From an uncultured Oscillospiraceae bacterium (GTDB lineage: Bacteria; Bacillota; Clostridia; Oscillospirales; Oscillospiraceae): a stretch of DNA of 5,910 bases. The stretch is taken from assembly GCA_948766235.1 (NCBI GenBank), contig CAQCFX010000063.1:1242-7151 (forward strand), written 5' to 3'. The notes under the pieces were generated by a model. The model did no database searches, was not told the DNA's origin, and saw only the letters and a program-made list of their open reading frames with translations. Positions within the stretch are counted from its first letter, which is position 1, and each line of letters opens with the position of its first letter. The translations under genes and the position numbers were made by a program. Shown here one piece after another: positions 1 to 5,047 of this stretch.

Positions 1-1441
1 TGTCGATGCCCAGGTGGAAGTCATAGCTGCCCCACAGGTTGCGCCCGCCGAAGTTGGAGGTAATGGTGCCCCGCACCGGCCAGATAAAGTAGCCGTTGGA
101 GGCGGTGACGGGCCGGGGGGTGGTGCCGGTATAGGTGTAGGTGGTGGTGGCCTCCTGGAGGGTGGTGGAGGAGATGACCTTCCGGCCCATCTCCACGCCG
201 TTGACGTAAATCACCTGGGCGTTGACCAGGGCCAAGCCGTCCTCGCCCTGCTCCTTCACCTTGGTGTCGCCCACGTACAAATCGGCGGTCTCGATATACT
301 CCACCGGGCTGGTCACGACCTCCTCATAGGTCTCGTCGGTGGTCACCTTCACGGACAGGTAGGGCACAGCCTGCTGGATGACCAGCTCCTGGCCCACCCA
401 CAGCTTATCCACAATCACGTCCGGGTTGAGCACGGACAGGTCGTTGGGCCACATATCCAGGGAGTAGGCGATGGCGTTGAAGGTGTCGCCCTTCTTTACC
501 TCGTAGGTGGCCTGCTCGATCTCCAGGGAGCTGAGGGTCTCACGCACGGCCTGAGTGTCGAACTGGGTGTTGGCCGGCACCTCGATAGGGTAAACCTGCA
601 CATCCTCCATAAACTCATAGCGGATGGCCTCCTCCGGGATATAGGGCTGGGCCACCTCGTCCAGCATCTGATACAGCTCATCCTTGGTGGCCGCCCGGCC
701 CAGTTCCATGCCGTCCACGGAAATCGCGTAGGCCGTCATATAGGCCCCCACTTCTTCAAACAGGGTGTCCTCAATCTGGGTGGCGTCGCTCAGCTCGCCG
801 GGGGTGACATACACCGGGGTGGTGGACACCTCCGGCTCATAGGCGTAATCCTCGCCCAGCACGTCGGCGGCGCGGGACTCCACGTTGCTCACGATGCTGG
901 CCACCTCGTCCGGGCTGGCCACCACGCCCATATCCTGGCCGTTGACGCTGACGGCGTAGGCCCGGGTGTAGCTGCCGTTAAAGGCCGCCGCGCCCACAAC
1001 CACCGCCGCCAGGGTGACGTAAAACAGCGGGGAGACGGGGTGGCGGGCTACCACGCCGCGCACTCTGCCCGCGGCCCGGCCCATCCGGTCCCAGCCCTCG
1101 GCGGTAAAGCCGCTCACCTTTTCCCAGGCGGCCTCTATCCCCTTCAGCCCGCCCTTGGCGGCCTTGGAGGCCGTCTCCCGGGCTGCGGCCGCCAGTACGC
1201 CGGCCTTGTCCCCGGCGCTCTTTGTGCTGCGGCTCTTTCGGGGCCGGCGCTGGGGCTGGGGTTCAGCCTGCGCGGCCGGCTTGGCCGCCTCCTGCGCGGG
1301 CATGGTCTGCTCAATATACGCTCTCCAGGACTGGGGCTGACCGGCCCTGCGCTGTTCATCGGAGTTTCCTTTGTTTTCAGTTCGGCCGGGGCCGGCGTGT
1401 TCCGCCCCGGCACTCTTGTGCTCTGTCTGGGTCTGCTTCAC
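1..1441 (-). CDS. Membrane-anchored LysM-G5-M23 cell-wall peptidase, C-terminus cut by window edge
   Basis: Probable peptidoglycan endopeptidase acting outside the membrane. The GTG start at 1441-1439 is supported by AGGAGGG six bases upstream; 480 codons are visible before the window edge. Residues 1-134 are charged, Ala/Gln/Lys-rich and probably cytoplasmic. Residues 138-154 form one transmembrane helix, giving an N-in, C-out topology. Residues 161-212 and 237-288 are two copies of one repeat (AYAVSVNG / AYAISVDG at their starts). A LysM domain spans about 313-356 (YEVKKGDTFNAIA, ending VGQELVI) and should bind glycan. A G5-like domain covers about 360-441. The M23 domain begins near 454 with WPVRGTITSNFGGR and reaches the HLGID motif, whose H476 and D480 are the expected first zinc ligands. 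The rest of the catalytic domain lies outside the window. The order LysM-G5-M23 is common in clostridial cell-wall and sporulation-type peptidases; the specific role here is not known. It is transcribed away from thiT. Confidence 0.93.
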   Translation of the reverse strand, partial: MKQTQTEHKSAGAEHAGPGRTENKGNSDEQRRAGQPQSWRAYIEQTMPAQEAAKPAAQAEPQPQRRPRKSRSTKSAGDKAGVLAAAARETASKAAKGGLKGIEAAWEKVSGFTAEGWDRMGRAAGRVRGVVARHPVSPLFYVTLAAVVVGAAAFNGSYTRAYAVSVNGQDMGVVASPDEVASIVSNVESRAADVLGEDYAYEPEVSTTPVYVTPGELSDATQIEDTLFEEVGAYMTAYAISVDGMELGRAATKDELYQMLDEVAQPYIPEEAIRYEFMEDVQVYPIEVPANTQFDTQAVRETLSSLEIEQATYEVKKGDTFNAIAYSLDMWPNDLSVLNPDVIVDKLWVGQELVIQQAVPYLSVKVTTDETYEEVVTSPVEYIETADLYVGDTKVKEQGEDGLALVNAQVIYVNGVEMGRKVISSTTLQEATTTYTYTGTTPRPVTASNGYFIWPVRGTITSNFGGRNLWGSYDFHLGID

Positions 1442-1447
1442 GGCTGT

Positions 1448-1454
1448 CCCTCCT
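1448..1454 (-). promoter_or_regulatory. Ribosome binding site fixing the GTG start of the M23 peptidase
   Basis: The minus strand reads AGGAGGG here, six bases before the GTG at 1441-1439. No ATG in this frame has a comparable site nearby, so the site decides the start. Confidence 0.8.
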
Positions 1455-1504
1455 GCTGTTCAGAATGTCAATAAAATGAACTTGTTACAAATTGAGTTCA
1501 AACA

Positions 1505-1521
1505 GTTACAAAATGGTTACA
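1505..1521 (-). promoter_or_regulatory. WalR-like box (two TGTAAC half-sites) in the M23 peptidase leader
   Basis: The minus strand reads TGTAAC, five bases (CATTT), then TGTAAC. This fits the published WalR (YycF) consensus TGTWAH-N5-TGTWAH exactly. A third TGTAAC lies at 1484-1489, 21 bases from its neighbour, and a TGTAAG lies at 1529-1534 over the predicted -10. WalRK controls peptidoglycan hydrolase genes in Bacillus and Staphylococcus, so the target class fits. The box overlaps the predicted transcription start instead of lying upstream of the -35, so either repression or a different start point is possible. Confidence 0.5.
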
Positions 1522-1526
1522 GCGTT

Positions 1527-1555
1527 ATCTTACAACGATTTTTCCCGCTCGTCAA
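1527..1555 (-). promoter_or_regulatory. Sigma-A type promoter for the M23 peptidase
   Basis: On the minus strand TTGACG (1555-1550) is followed after 17 bases by TAAGAT (1532-1527). Transcription would start near 1520, giving a leader of about 80 bases before the GTG. The leader contains an inverted repeat, TGAACT/AGTTCA on the transcript (1495-1500 and 1477-1482), that could form a small hairpin. Confidence 0.6.
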
Positions 1556-1709
1556 CCCCTGAATTTTCTCCCCCTGGGCAATCCGCCCAGAAGGGACGGC
1601 ATATCTTGTTGCTTTTGGGCGCATTTTGGGGGGATAGGGCACATTCTTTGGTGTCCCTGGCGAAATCGCCAAATTTTGGTCTCCTTTTTCGTCCTTTTGC
1701 CCACCCCTC
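1556..1709. other. Intergenic spacer with two short inverted repeats, no gene seen
   Basis: This stretch between the two divergent promoters shows no open frame with a ribosome binding site. It holds a perfect inverted repeat CTGGGC-AATCC-GCCCAG (1574-1590) and a second, TGGCGA-AA-TCGCCA (1658-1671). Neither is followed by a T-run on either strand, so they are not obvious terminators. They could be protein-binding sites, but nothing in the sequence names a regulator. Confidence 0.5.
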
Positions 1710-1738
1710 TTGACAGGGCCGCCCCGGCGGTTTACAAT
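1710..1738 (+). promoter_or_regulatory. Near-consensus sigma-A promoter of the thiT operon
   Basis: TTGACA (1710-1715), a 17-base spacer, then TACAAT (1733-1738). This matches the housekeeping consensus at 11 of 12 positions. The predicted start near 1743-1745 lies about 15 bases before the TPP aptamer, so the transcript would carry the whole riboswitch. Confidence 0.85.
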
Positions 1739-1759
1739 AGGCATACCGCAAAGTGAATG

Positions 1760-1867
1760 GAATATCACAGGGGCGCTGGGAGCCATTCCCGGCTGTGATG
1801 TGAGACGAAACGCAGTCTCCGGTCCCTTGTACCTGATCCGGGTAATGCCGGCGTAGGAAGTGAATTC
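1760..1867 (+). promoter_or_regulatory. TPP riboswitch (THI element) aptamer
   Basis: Senses thiamine pyrophosphate in the nascent mRNA. The 3' half carries the classic conserved run: ACCTGATCCGGGTAATG at 1831-1847, then CCGGCGTAGGAAG. The 5' half carries GGGGCGC (1770-1776) and the TGAGA motif (1801-1805). P1 pairs GAAT-A-TCAC (1760-1768, one bulged A) with GTGAATTC (1860-1867). P2 pairs GGG (1771-1773) with CCC (1824-1826). P3 pairs GCTGGGA (1775-1781) with TCCCGGC (1787-1793). A variable stem GAGAC/GTCTC (1802-1806 with 1815-1819) can follow. Between P3 and TGAGA there are seven extra bases (1794-1800) compared with the usual GCTGAGA. The thiamine transporter gene downstream fits. Confidence 0.93.
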
Positions 1868-1892
1868 GACAAAAAGGGCCGTTGTCGTTTTT
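1867..1892 (+). terminator. Riboswitch-controlled intrinsic terminator
   Basis: CGACAA (1867-1872) pairs with TTGTCG (1882-1887), followed by five Ts (1888-1892). It starts on the last base of the aptamer's P1, the usual place for a transcription-terminating expression platform. The nine-base loop AAAGGGCCG (1873-1881) is complementary at 8 of 9 positions, counting one G-U, to CGGTCCCTT (1820-1828) inside the aptamer. That segment could act as the antiterminator partner when TPP is absent. Confidence 0.7.
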
Positions 1893-1898
1893 CCCGCT

Positions 1899-1927
1899 TA
1901 CCGCATTGCACCGTTTGCATTGCGGTA
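1899..1927 (+). promoter_or_regulatory. Hairpin just upstream of the thiT ribosome binding site
   Basis: TACCGCA-T-TGCA, loop CCGTT, TGCA-T-TGCGGTA form a hairpin of eleven pairs with one T-T mismatch. No T-run follows, so it is not a terminator. It sits 11 bases before the AGGAGG. Its 3' arm, TGCGGTAT (1921-1928), is also a perfect complement of ATACCGCA (1743-1750) at the predicted 5' end of the transcript, so two foldings are possible. The function is unknown; it may stabilise the read-through mRNA or influence translation. Confidence 0.5.
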
Positions 1928-1938
1928 TACTTATTTAT

Positions 1939-1944
1939 AGGAGG
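1939..1944 (+). promoter_or_regulatory. Ribosome binding site of thiT
   Basis: A perfect AGGAGG lies seven bases before the ATG at 1952, which decides the start over the out-of-frame ATG at 1882. Confidence 0.8.
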
Positions 1945-1951
1945 AACGACA

Positions 1952-2512
1952 ATGAACAATTCCCGCAAGGCCGTGCGCGCCATGGTGGAGGGGGCCATTT
2001 TTGTGGCCCTGGCCGAAATCCTGGGCTACATCAAGCTCTGGCATATGCCCGAGGGCGGCTCCATCTCCCTGATGATGCTTCCCGTGATTGTCTTCGCCCT
2101 GCGCTGGGGGCTGGGGCAGGGCCTGCTGGCCGGGTTAGCCCTGGGCATCCTGGACTTTATGCTCAGCGGCGGCATCGCCATCGGCTGGCAGTCCATCCTG
2201 GGCGACTATGTCATCGCCCTGACCCTGCTGGGCCTGGCCGGAGTAGGCCGCAAAAAGGGCCTGCCCGGCATCCTGCTGGGCTCCATTCTGGCCAGCCTGG
2301 GCCGCTTTGTCTCCATCTGGATTACCGGCGCCACCCTCTGGGGCGAGTATATGTACGACATCTACGGCCTGCCCATGGACAACGAGTTTATCTACTCCTT
2401 CCTGTACAACCTGCCTGTGCTCATCTCGGGCGCGCTGGCGGTGCTCATCTGCGTGGTGCTGTATAACATCAAATCGACACGGAAATATATGCTGGGCGAG
2501 GACATCGCCTGA
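1952..2512 (+). CDS. thiT: Thiamine ECF transporter S-component, ThiT family
   Basis: Membrane substrate-binding subunit for thiamine uptake; it needs a shared EcfA/A'/T energy module, which is not in this window. The protein has 186 residues, the usual family length, with about six hydrophobic helices (roughly 10-29, 38-50, 53-72, 82-98, 104-124, 150-171). Helix 1 carries AxxxA (A15, A19), the motif by which S-components contact EcfT. Family features include GGSISLMMLP (35-44), DY (85-86), the RF...TGxxxW block (118-130) and YxxxYN (148-153). Compared from memory with the Lactococcus ThiT binding site, E84, W133, Y146 and N151 correspond to D85, W130, Y148 and N153, while the binding His125 corresponds to I122. 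It sits directly behind a TPP riboswitch, and the HAD gene follows after 21 bases in the same transcript. Family assignment is firm; thiamine as the only ligand is inferred. Confidence 0.92.
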   Translation: MNNSRKAVRAMVEGAIFVALAEILGYIKLWHMPEGGSISLMMLPVIVFALRWGLGQGLLAGLALGILDFMLSGGIAIGWQSILGDYVIALTLLGLAGVGRKKGLPGILLGSILASLGRFVSIWITGATLWGEYMYDIYGLPMDNEFIYSFLYNLPVLISGALAVLICVVLYNIKSTRKYMLGEDIA

Positions 2513-2533
2513 CAAAGAAACGGAGGTCTCCTC

Positions 2534-3346
2534 GTGGGCAAGTTTGACGGCGTGCTGTTCTACAGCGACTATGACGATACCTTATATAATAGTGCGCACA
2601 CCGTCTCCCCCGAGAACCACGCCGCCATCCGCTACTTTCAGCAAAACGGCGGGCGCTTCTCCGTGGCCACCGGTCGGGCCCACCGCACCTTCACCCCCCA
2701 GATTGAACGGGAGTCTCTCACGCTGAACGCCCCCGTGGTGCTGTCCAACGGCGCGGCCCTGTATGACTACGGGGAGGACCGCTACCTGCACCGCACCTTT
2801 CTGGATGAGGACGCCCCACAGCGCCTCACGCAGCTGTGCCGCGCCTTCCCCGACCTGGCCTTCGAGGCCTACCACGACGACGATATCTACGTCCACAACC
2901 CCAACGCCGTCACCATGAACCACCTCAAGCTGGTGGGCGGCACCCAGATTCTCTGCCCCATCGAGGAGATGCCCACCCCCTGGACCAAGGTCATCATGGA
3001 GCAGGACGAGCCCTATCTGAAGCAGGTACAGGCCCACCTGCTTCAGCACTGGGGGGAGCGCTGCGAGGTCATCTTCTCCAACCATATGCTGCTGGAGCTC
3101 ACCGCCAAGGGCAGCCACAAGGGGGCCATGGTGGCCCAGGCGGCCCGACTGCTGGGCGTTTCCCGGGAAAACCTCTACTGCATGGGGGACAATCAGAACG
3201 ACATCCCCATGCTGGCCCTCTCGGCCATCCCCTTCGCCCCGGCCAACTGCGCCGCCGAGGTCAAGGACTGGGGGGCCCGGATTCTGGGCGGCTGCGACGA
3301 GCACGCCGTGGCCCAGGCCATTGAAATTCTGGATTCTATTTATTAA
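2534..3346 (+). CDS. Cof-type HAD-superfamily phosphatase, possibly thiamine-linked
   Basis: Predicted cytoplasmic Mg-dependent phosphohydrolase of 270 residues, the usual size for the Cof/IIB class with a C2 cap. The GTG start has GGAGG seven bases upstream. All four HAD motifs are present: motif I SDYDDTL (D12 nucleophile, D14 acid/base, T16), motif II VATGR (T46), motif III Lys K196 in KGSHKGAMV, and motif IV GDNQND (218-223, with D219 and D223). SNGA at 71-74 is typical of Cof proteins. The cap lies between about residues 80 and 190. Motif I has Asp at the position where most members have Gly (DxDDT for DxDGT). It is 21 bases behind thiT with no promoter between, so it is probably under the same TPP control. 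E. coli Cof hydrolyses HMP-PP, a thiamine precursor, so a thiamine-pathway phosphate is a reasonable but unproven substrate; sugar phosphates or flavin phosphates are alternatives. Confidence 0.9.
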   Translation: MGKFDGVLFYSDYDDTLYNSAHTVSPENHAAIRYFQQNGGRFSVATGRAHRTFTPQIERESLTLNAPVVLSNGAALYDYGEDRYLHRTFLDEDAPQRLTQLCRAFPDLAFEAYHDDDIYVHNPNAVTMNHLKLVGGTQILCPIEEMPTPWTKVIMEQDEPYLKQVQAHLLQHWGERCEVIFSNHMLLELTAKGSHKGAMVAQAARLLGVSRENLYCMGDNQNDIPMLALSAIPFAPANCAAEVKDWGARILGGCDEHAVAQAIEILDSIY

Positions 3347-3350
3347 AGGA

Positions 3351-3384
3351 GGCGGCCCCCATCCTGCCATGGGGGCCGCCTTTT
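3351..3384 (+). terminator. Intrinsic terminator of the thiT-HAD operon
   Basis: A 12-bp perfect stem GGCGGCCCCCAT (3351-3362) / ATGGGGGCCGCC (3369-3380), loop CCTGCC, then TTTT. It begins five bases after the HAD stop codon. Because the next gene converges and ends at 3395, the hairpin may also stop minus-strand transcription, but that side has only a weak T-run. Confidence 0.9.
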
Positions 3385-3394
3385 CGCGCGCCTT

Positions 3395-4393
3395 TTAAAT
3401 CCCGCTGAACTTCATCAGTTTATCCAGCGTCCAGCCGTGCTCCGCCATATACCCCTCCAGCCAGCCCAGCTGGGCGGCGCTGGGGCAGTTGAAGGGCATC
3501 CAGAATTGAAGCTTTCCCTCCGGCGTGTACACAAATTCCGCGTACCGCACCTGGTCCCCGTCCCGGTATGCCAGCACCTCGTGGCGGTTGAAGCCGGTGG
3601 GGCTGCGCTCCTCCCCTTCCACGGAGAGGATATAGGGCTCGTCCGCGCTCAGCTGCTGCGTAATGTCCACTTCCCCGCCCTTGATGGTCATGGTGACGCG
3701 CCGCGCCCCCGCGTCCGCCGTCCAGCCCTCCATCACAAGGCGCAGCTCTCTGTCATTGTAGCCGCCCAGGCTTTTCCACGTCCCTGGGGCGTAATTCTCA
3801 TAGCAGTAGGTCCGCCACCAGATGGGGTCCAGCTCGGCCCGGTTTCCATAGATCAGCCTGCCCTCCAAATCCCCCTCCTGGGCGTGTGCGTCGTGCATGA
3901 GAATCCAGGCGGCAATCCGGTCCCCGCAGCCGCCCACCACGTACTTCAGGCAGTCGTACCCGCTGCTCTCCTCCTCCAGCTCCCGGACGTACACATAGGG
4001 CACCGTCTCGGAAAACTGCCCGGTGATGTCGATGGGCTCGCCGTCCTCCGTCACCTGGAGATAGTACCGGTCCTTGATTCGGAACACCCCCACGTTCTCC
4101 GGCGCGTCAAAGGCGATGCACCCGTCCTCCCTCACCTCCGCCATGGCCAGCAGCGCCACGGGCTGCCGCGCCGCCACCTCCGCCGCCACCGTGACGGTGA
4201 GGGCCGCTGCAGCAGCCGCCGCCAAAACGGCGCTGCGCAGCAGCTTTCCCCGTTTTCTCCCCGGCGCTTTCTCCCCTTGCGCCCGCTCGGTCCACCGCCG
4301 GGCCAGCTGCGCCCGCAGCGCGTCCTCCCGGGCCTGGTCCGGCTGTACCTGCCGAAGGGCCTGCTCAAACATTCTGCGATAGTCCTGTTCCAT
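3395..4393 (-). CDS. Single-pass membrane protein, probable anti-sigma factor
   Basis: Probably holds the ECF sigma factor encoded just upstream and releases it on an envelope signal. The role is inferred from position and topology; I do not recognise a named family. It has 332 residues. Residues 1-50 are charged and helical, likely cytoplasmic and sigma-binding. Residues 53-71 are one Ala-rich transmembrane helix preceded by RKRGK. Residues 72-332 would be extracellular. No HxxxCxxC zinc anti-sigma motif is present. The outer domain has a weak repeat: PIDITGQFSETVPY (120-133) and EVDITQQLSADEPY (241-254). Five cysteines (92, 148, 156, 197, 303) lie in the outer part and could form disulphides. 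The ATG at 4393-4391 has GGAGGAG (4401-4407) seven bases upstream; the next Met (residue 8) has no such site. The start lies 29 bp inside the sigma gene, which suggests coupled translation. Confidence 0.75.
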   Translation of the reverse strand: MEQDYRRMFEQALRQVQPDQAREDALRAQLARRWTERAQGEKAPGRKRGKLLRSAVLAAAAAAALTVTVAAEVAARQPVALLAMAEVREDGCIAFDAPENVGVFRIKDRYYLQVTEDGEPIDITGQFSETVPYVYVRELEEESSGYDCLKYVVGGCGDRIAAWILMHDAHAQEGDLEGRLIYGNRAELDPIWWRTYCYENYAPGTWKSLGGYNDRELRLVMEGWTADAGARRVTMTIKGGEVDITQQLSADEPYILSVEGEERSPTGFNRHEVLAYRDGDQVRYAEFVYTPEGKLQFWMPFNCPSAAQLGWLEGYMAEHGWTLDKLMKFSGI

Positions 4394-4859
4394 GCCCCGA
4401 CTCCTCCAATCGTTTTTTCAGCTGCACCTTCGCCCGGTACAGCCGGGCGGAAATAATCTGCGGCGTGGTATGGTACTGCCGGGCCAGCTCCGACGCCGAA
4501 AAGCCCTCGTAATACCGCAGGTGAATCAGCGCCCGCTGACCCGGGGGCAGCGTCCCCAGCGCCTCCCACAGCCAGCCCTCCTCCGGCCGGTCGAAGCAGA
4601 GGTTCTCCAGCGCCCCCTCCTCCAGCTGCGCCCGGCGCCGCCGCCAGGGCGCGCGCAGCAGGCTGGCGCACTCGTTCACCGTCACCCGGGCCAGCCAGGG
4701 CTTTTCCTTTCCCGCCGCGGGGGGCCGTTCCAGCAGCTTGAGAAAGGCCGTCTGGCACACGTCCTCCGCGTCCTGGGGGGAGCGGGTATAGCTCAGCGCC
4801 AGCGCGTACACCATAGAGCGGTACTGGTCGAATACCGCCAGAAATTCCTCCTGCTTCAC
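4365..4859 (-). CDS. ECF-family RNA polymerase sigma factor
   Basis: Directs RNA polymerase to a small regulon, probably envelope-related. At 164 residues it is a standard group 4 sigma factor with only regions 2 and 4. Region 2 spans about 6-75, with DAEDVCQTAFLKLL (30-43) as the core-binding 2.2 part and the Trp/Arg-rich segment near 55-76 as 2.3/2.4. Region 4 spans about 98-151, with LPPGQRALIHLRYYEGFSAS followed by the helix-turn-helix ELARQYHTTPQIISARLYRAK. The GTG start at 4859-4857 is preceded by AAAGGAGG (4867-4874) at seven bases. The 3' end overlaps the next gene, a membrane protein that is its likely anti-sigma partner. The target promoters are not identifiable from this window. 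Confidence 0.92.
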   Translation of the reverse strand: MKQEEFLAVFDQYRSMVYALALSYTRSPQDAEDVCQTAFLKLLERPPAAGKEKPWLARVTVNECASLLRAPWRRRRAQLEEGALENLCFDRPEEGWLWEALGTLPPGQRALIHLRYYEGFSASELARQYHTTPQIISARLYRAKVQLKKRLEESGHGTGLSQNV

Positions 4860-4914
4860 CCCGTTCCCTCCTTTCTAATTTATTCTTCGACAGTAAGACG
4901 CTCCGGCCCCGCCC

Positions 4915-4943
4915 AATCTGACGGCTTTTGCGAGCTCTTTCAA
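4915..4943 (-). promoter_or_regulatory. Weak candidate promoter for the sigma/anti-sigma operon
   Basis: On the minus strand TTGAAA (4943-4938) is followed after 17 bases by CAGATT (4920-4915). The -35 is good but the -10 matches only three of six positions. An autoregulated ECF-type promoter with a CGTC -10 is also possible, since CGTC occurs in this region, but I could not find a matching -35 at the usual spacing. Confidence 0.3.
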
Positions 4944-4957
4944 AAATTCTTAATAAT
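4928..4957 (+). promoter_or_regulatory. Candidate promoter for the lipoprotein gene
   Basis: TTGCGA (4928-4933) and AATAAT (4952-4957) are 18 bases apart, matching the sigma-A consensus at four and five of six positions. It overlaps the opposite-strand candidate, so the two divergent genes may compete for polymerase. The leader that follows has two mutually exclusive short stems (TCCGGC/GCCGGA and GGCCGA/TCGGCC, between 4981 and 5018). Confidence 0.35.
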
Positions 4958-5047
4958 CCGTTCGCTTATCTTTCCCCCTTTCCGGCCGACACATTGCTTT
5001 GGGAGCCGGAGTTCGGCCCAAACTAAGAGAATAGGAGCGAAAAAACC

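Noticed and set aside
14..1474. Long forward open frame of 486 codons, Gly/His/Leu-rich
   Set aside because: It mirrors the reverse-strand M23 peptidase, has no recognisable domains or ribosome binding site, and has biased low-complexity composition typical of an antisense frame in GC-rich DNA.
1484..1534. Repeated GTTACA units as a CRISPR or tandem repeat array
   Set aside because: Units are only six to eight bases with irregular spacing; a transcription factor site explains them better.
1574..1590. Hairpin CTGGGC-AATCC-GCCCAG as a terminator
   Set aside because: No T-run follows on either strand and no gene ends nearby.
1517..1786. Small reverse frames of 73-89 codons in the peptidase-thiT spacer
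   Set aside because: No Shine-Dalgarno sequence, no hydrophobic or domain pattern, and they run across both promoters.
1882..2466. Forward frame of 194 codons overlapping thiT
   Set aside because: It starts inside the terminator stem, has no ribosome binding site and gives a His/Arg/Pro-rich product; thiT in the other frame is a clear membrane protein.
2582..3370. Reverse open frame of 262 codons
   Set aside because: Antisense to the HAD gene, whose four catalytic motifs are intact; the reverse product is a Gly/Val/His-rich shadow and would start inside the terminator.
3437..4456. Forward open frame of 339 codons
   Set aside because: It lies antisense to the sigma/membrane-protein pair, which have clear domains and Shine-Dalgarno sites; the forward frame has neither.
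4132..4758. Reverse open frame of 208 codons bridging the sigma and anti-sigma genes
   Set aside because: It is a different frame on the same strand with Arg/Ala/Gly-rich low-complexity sequence; the two overlapping genes explain the region.
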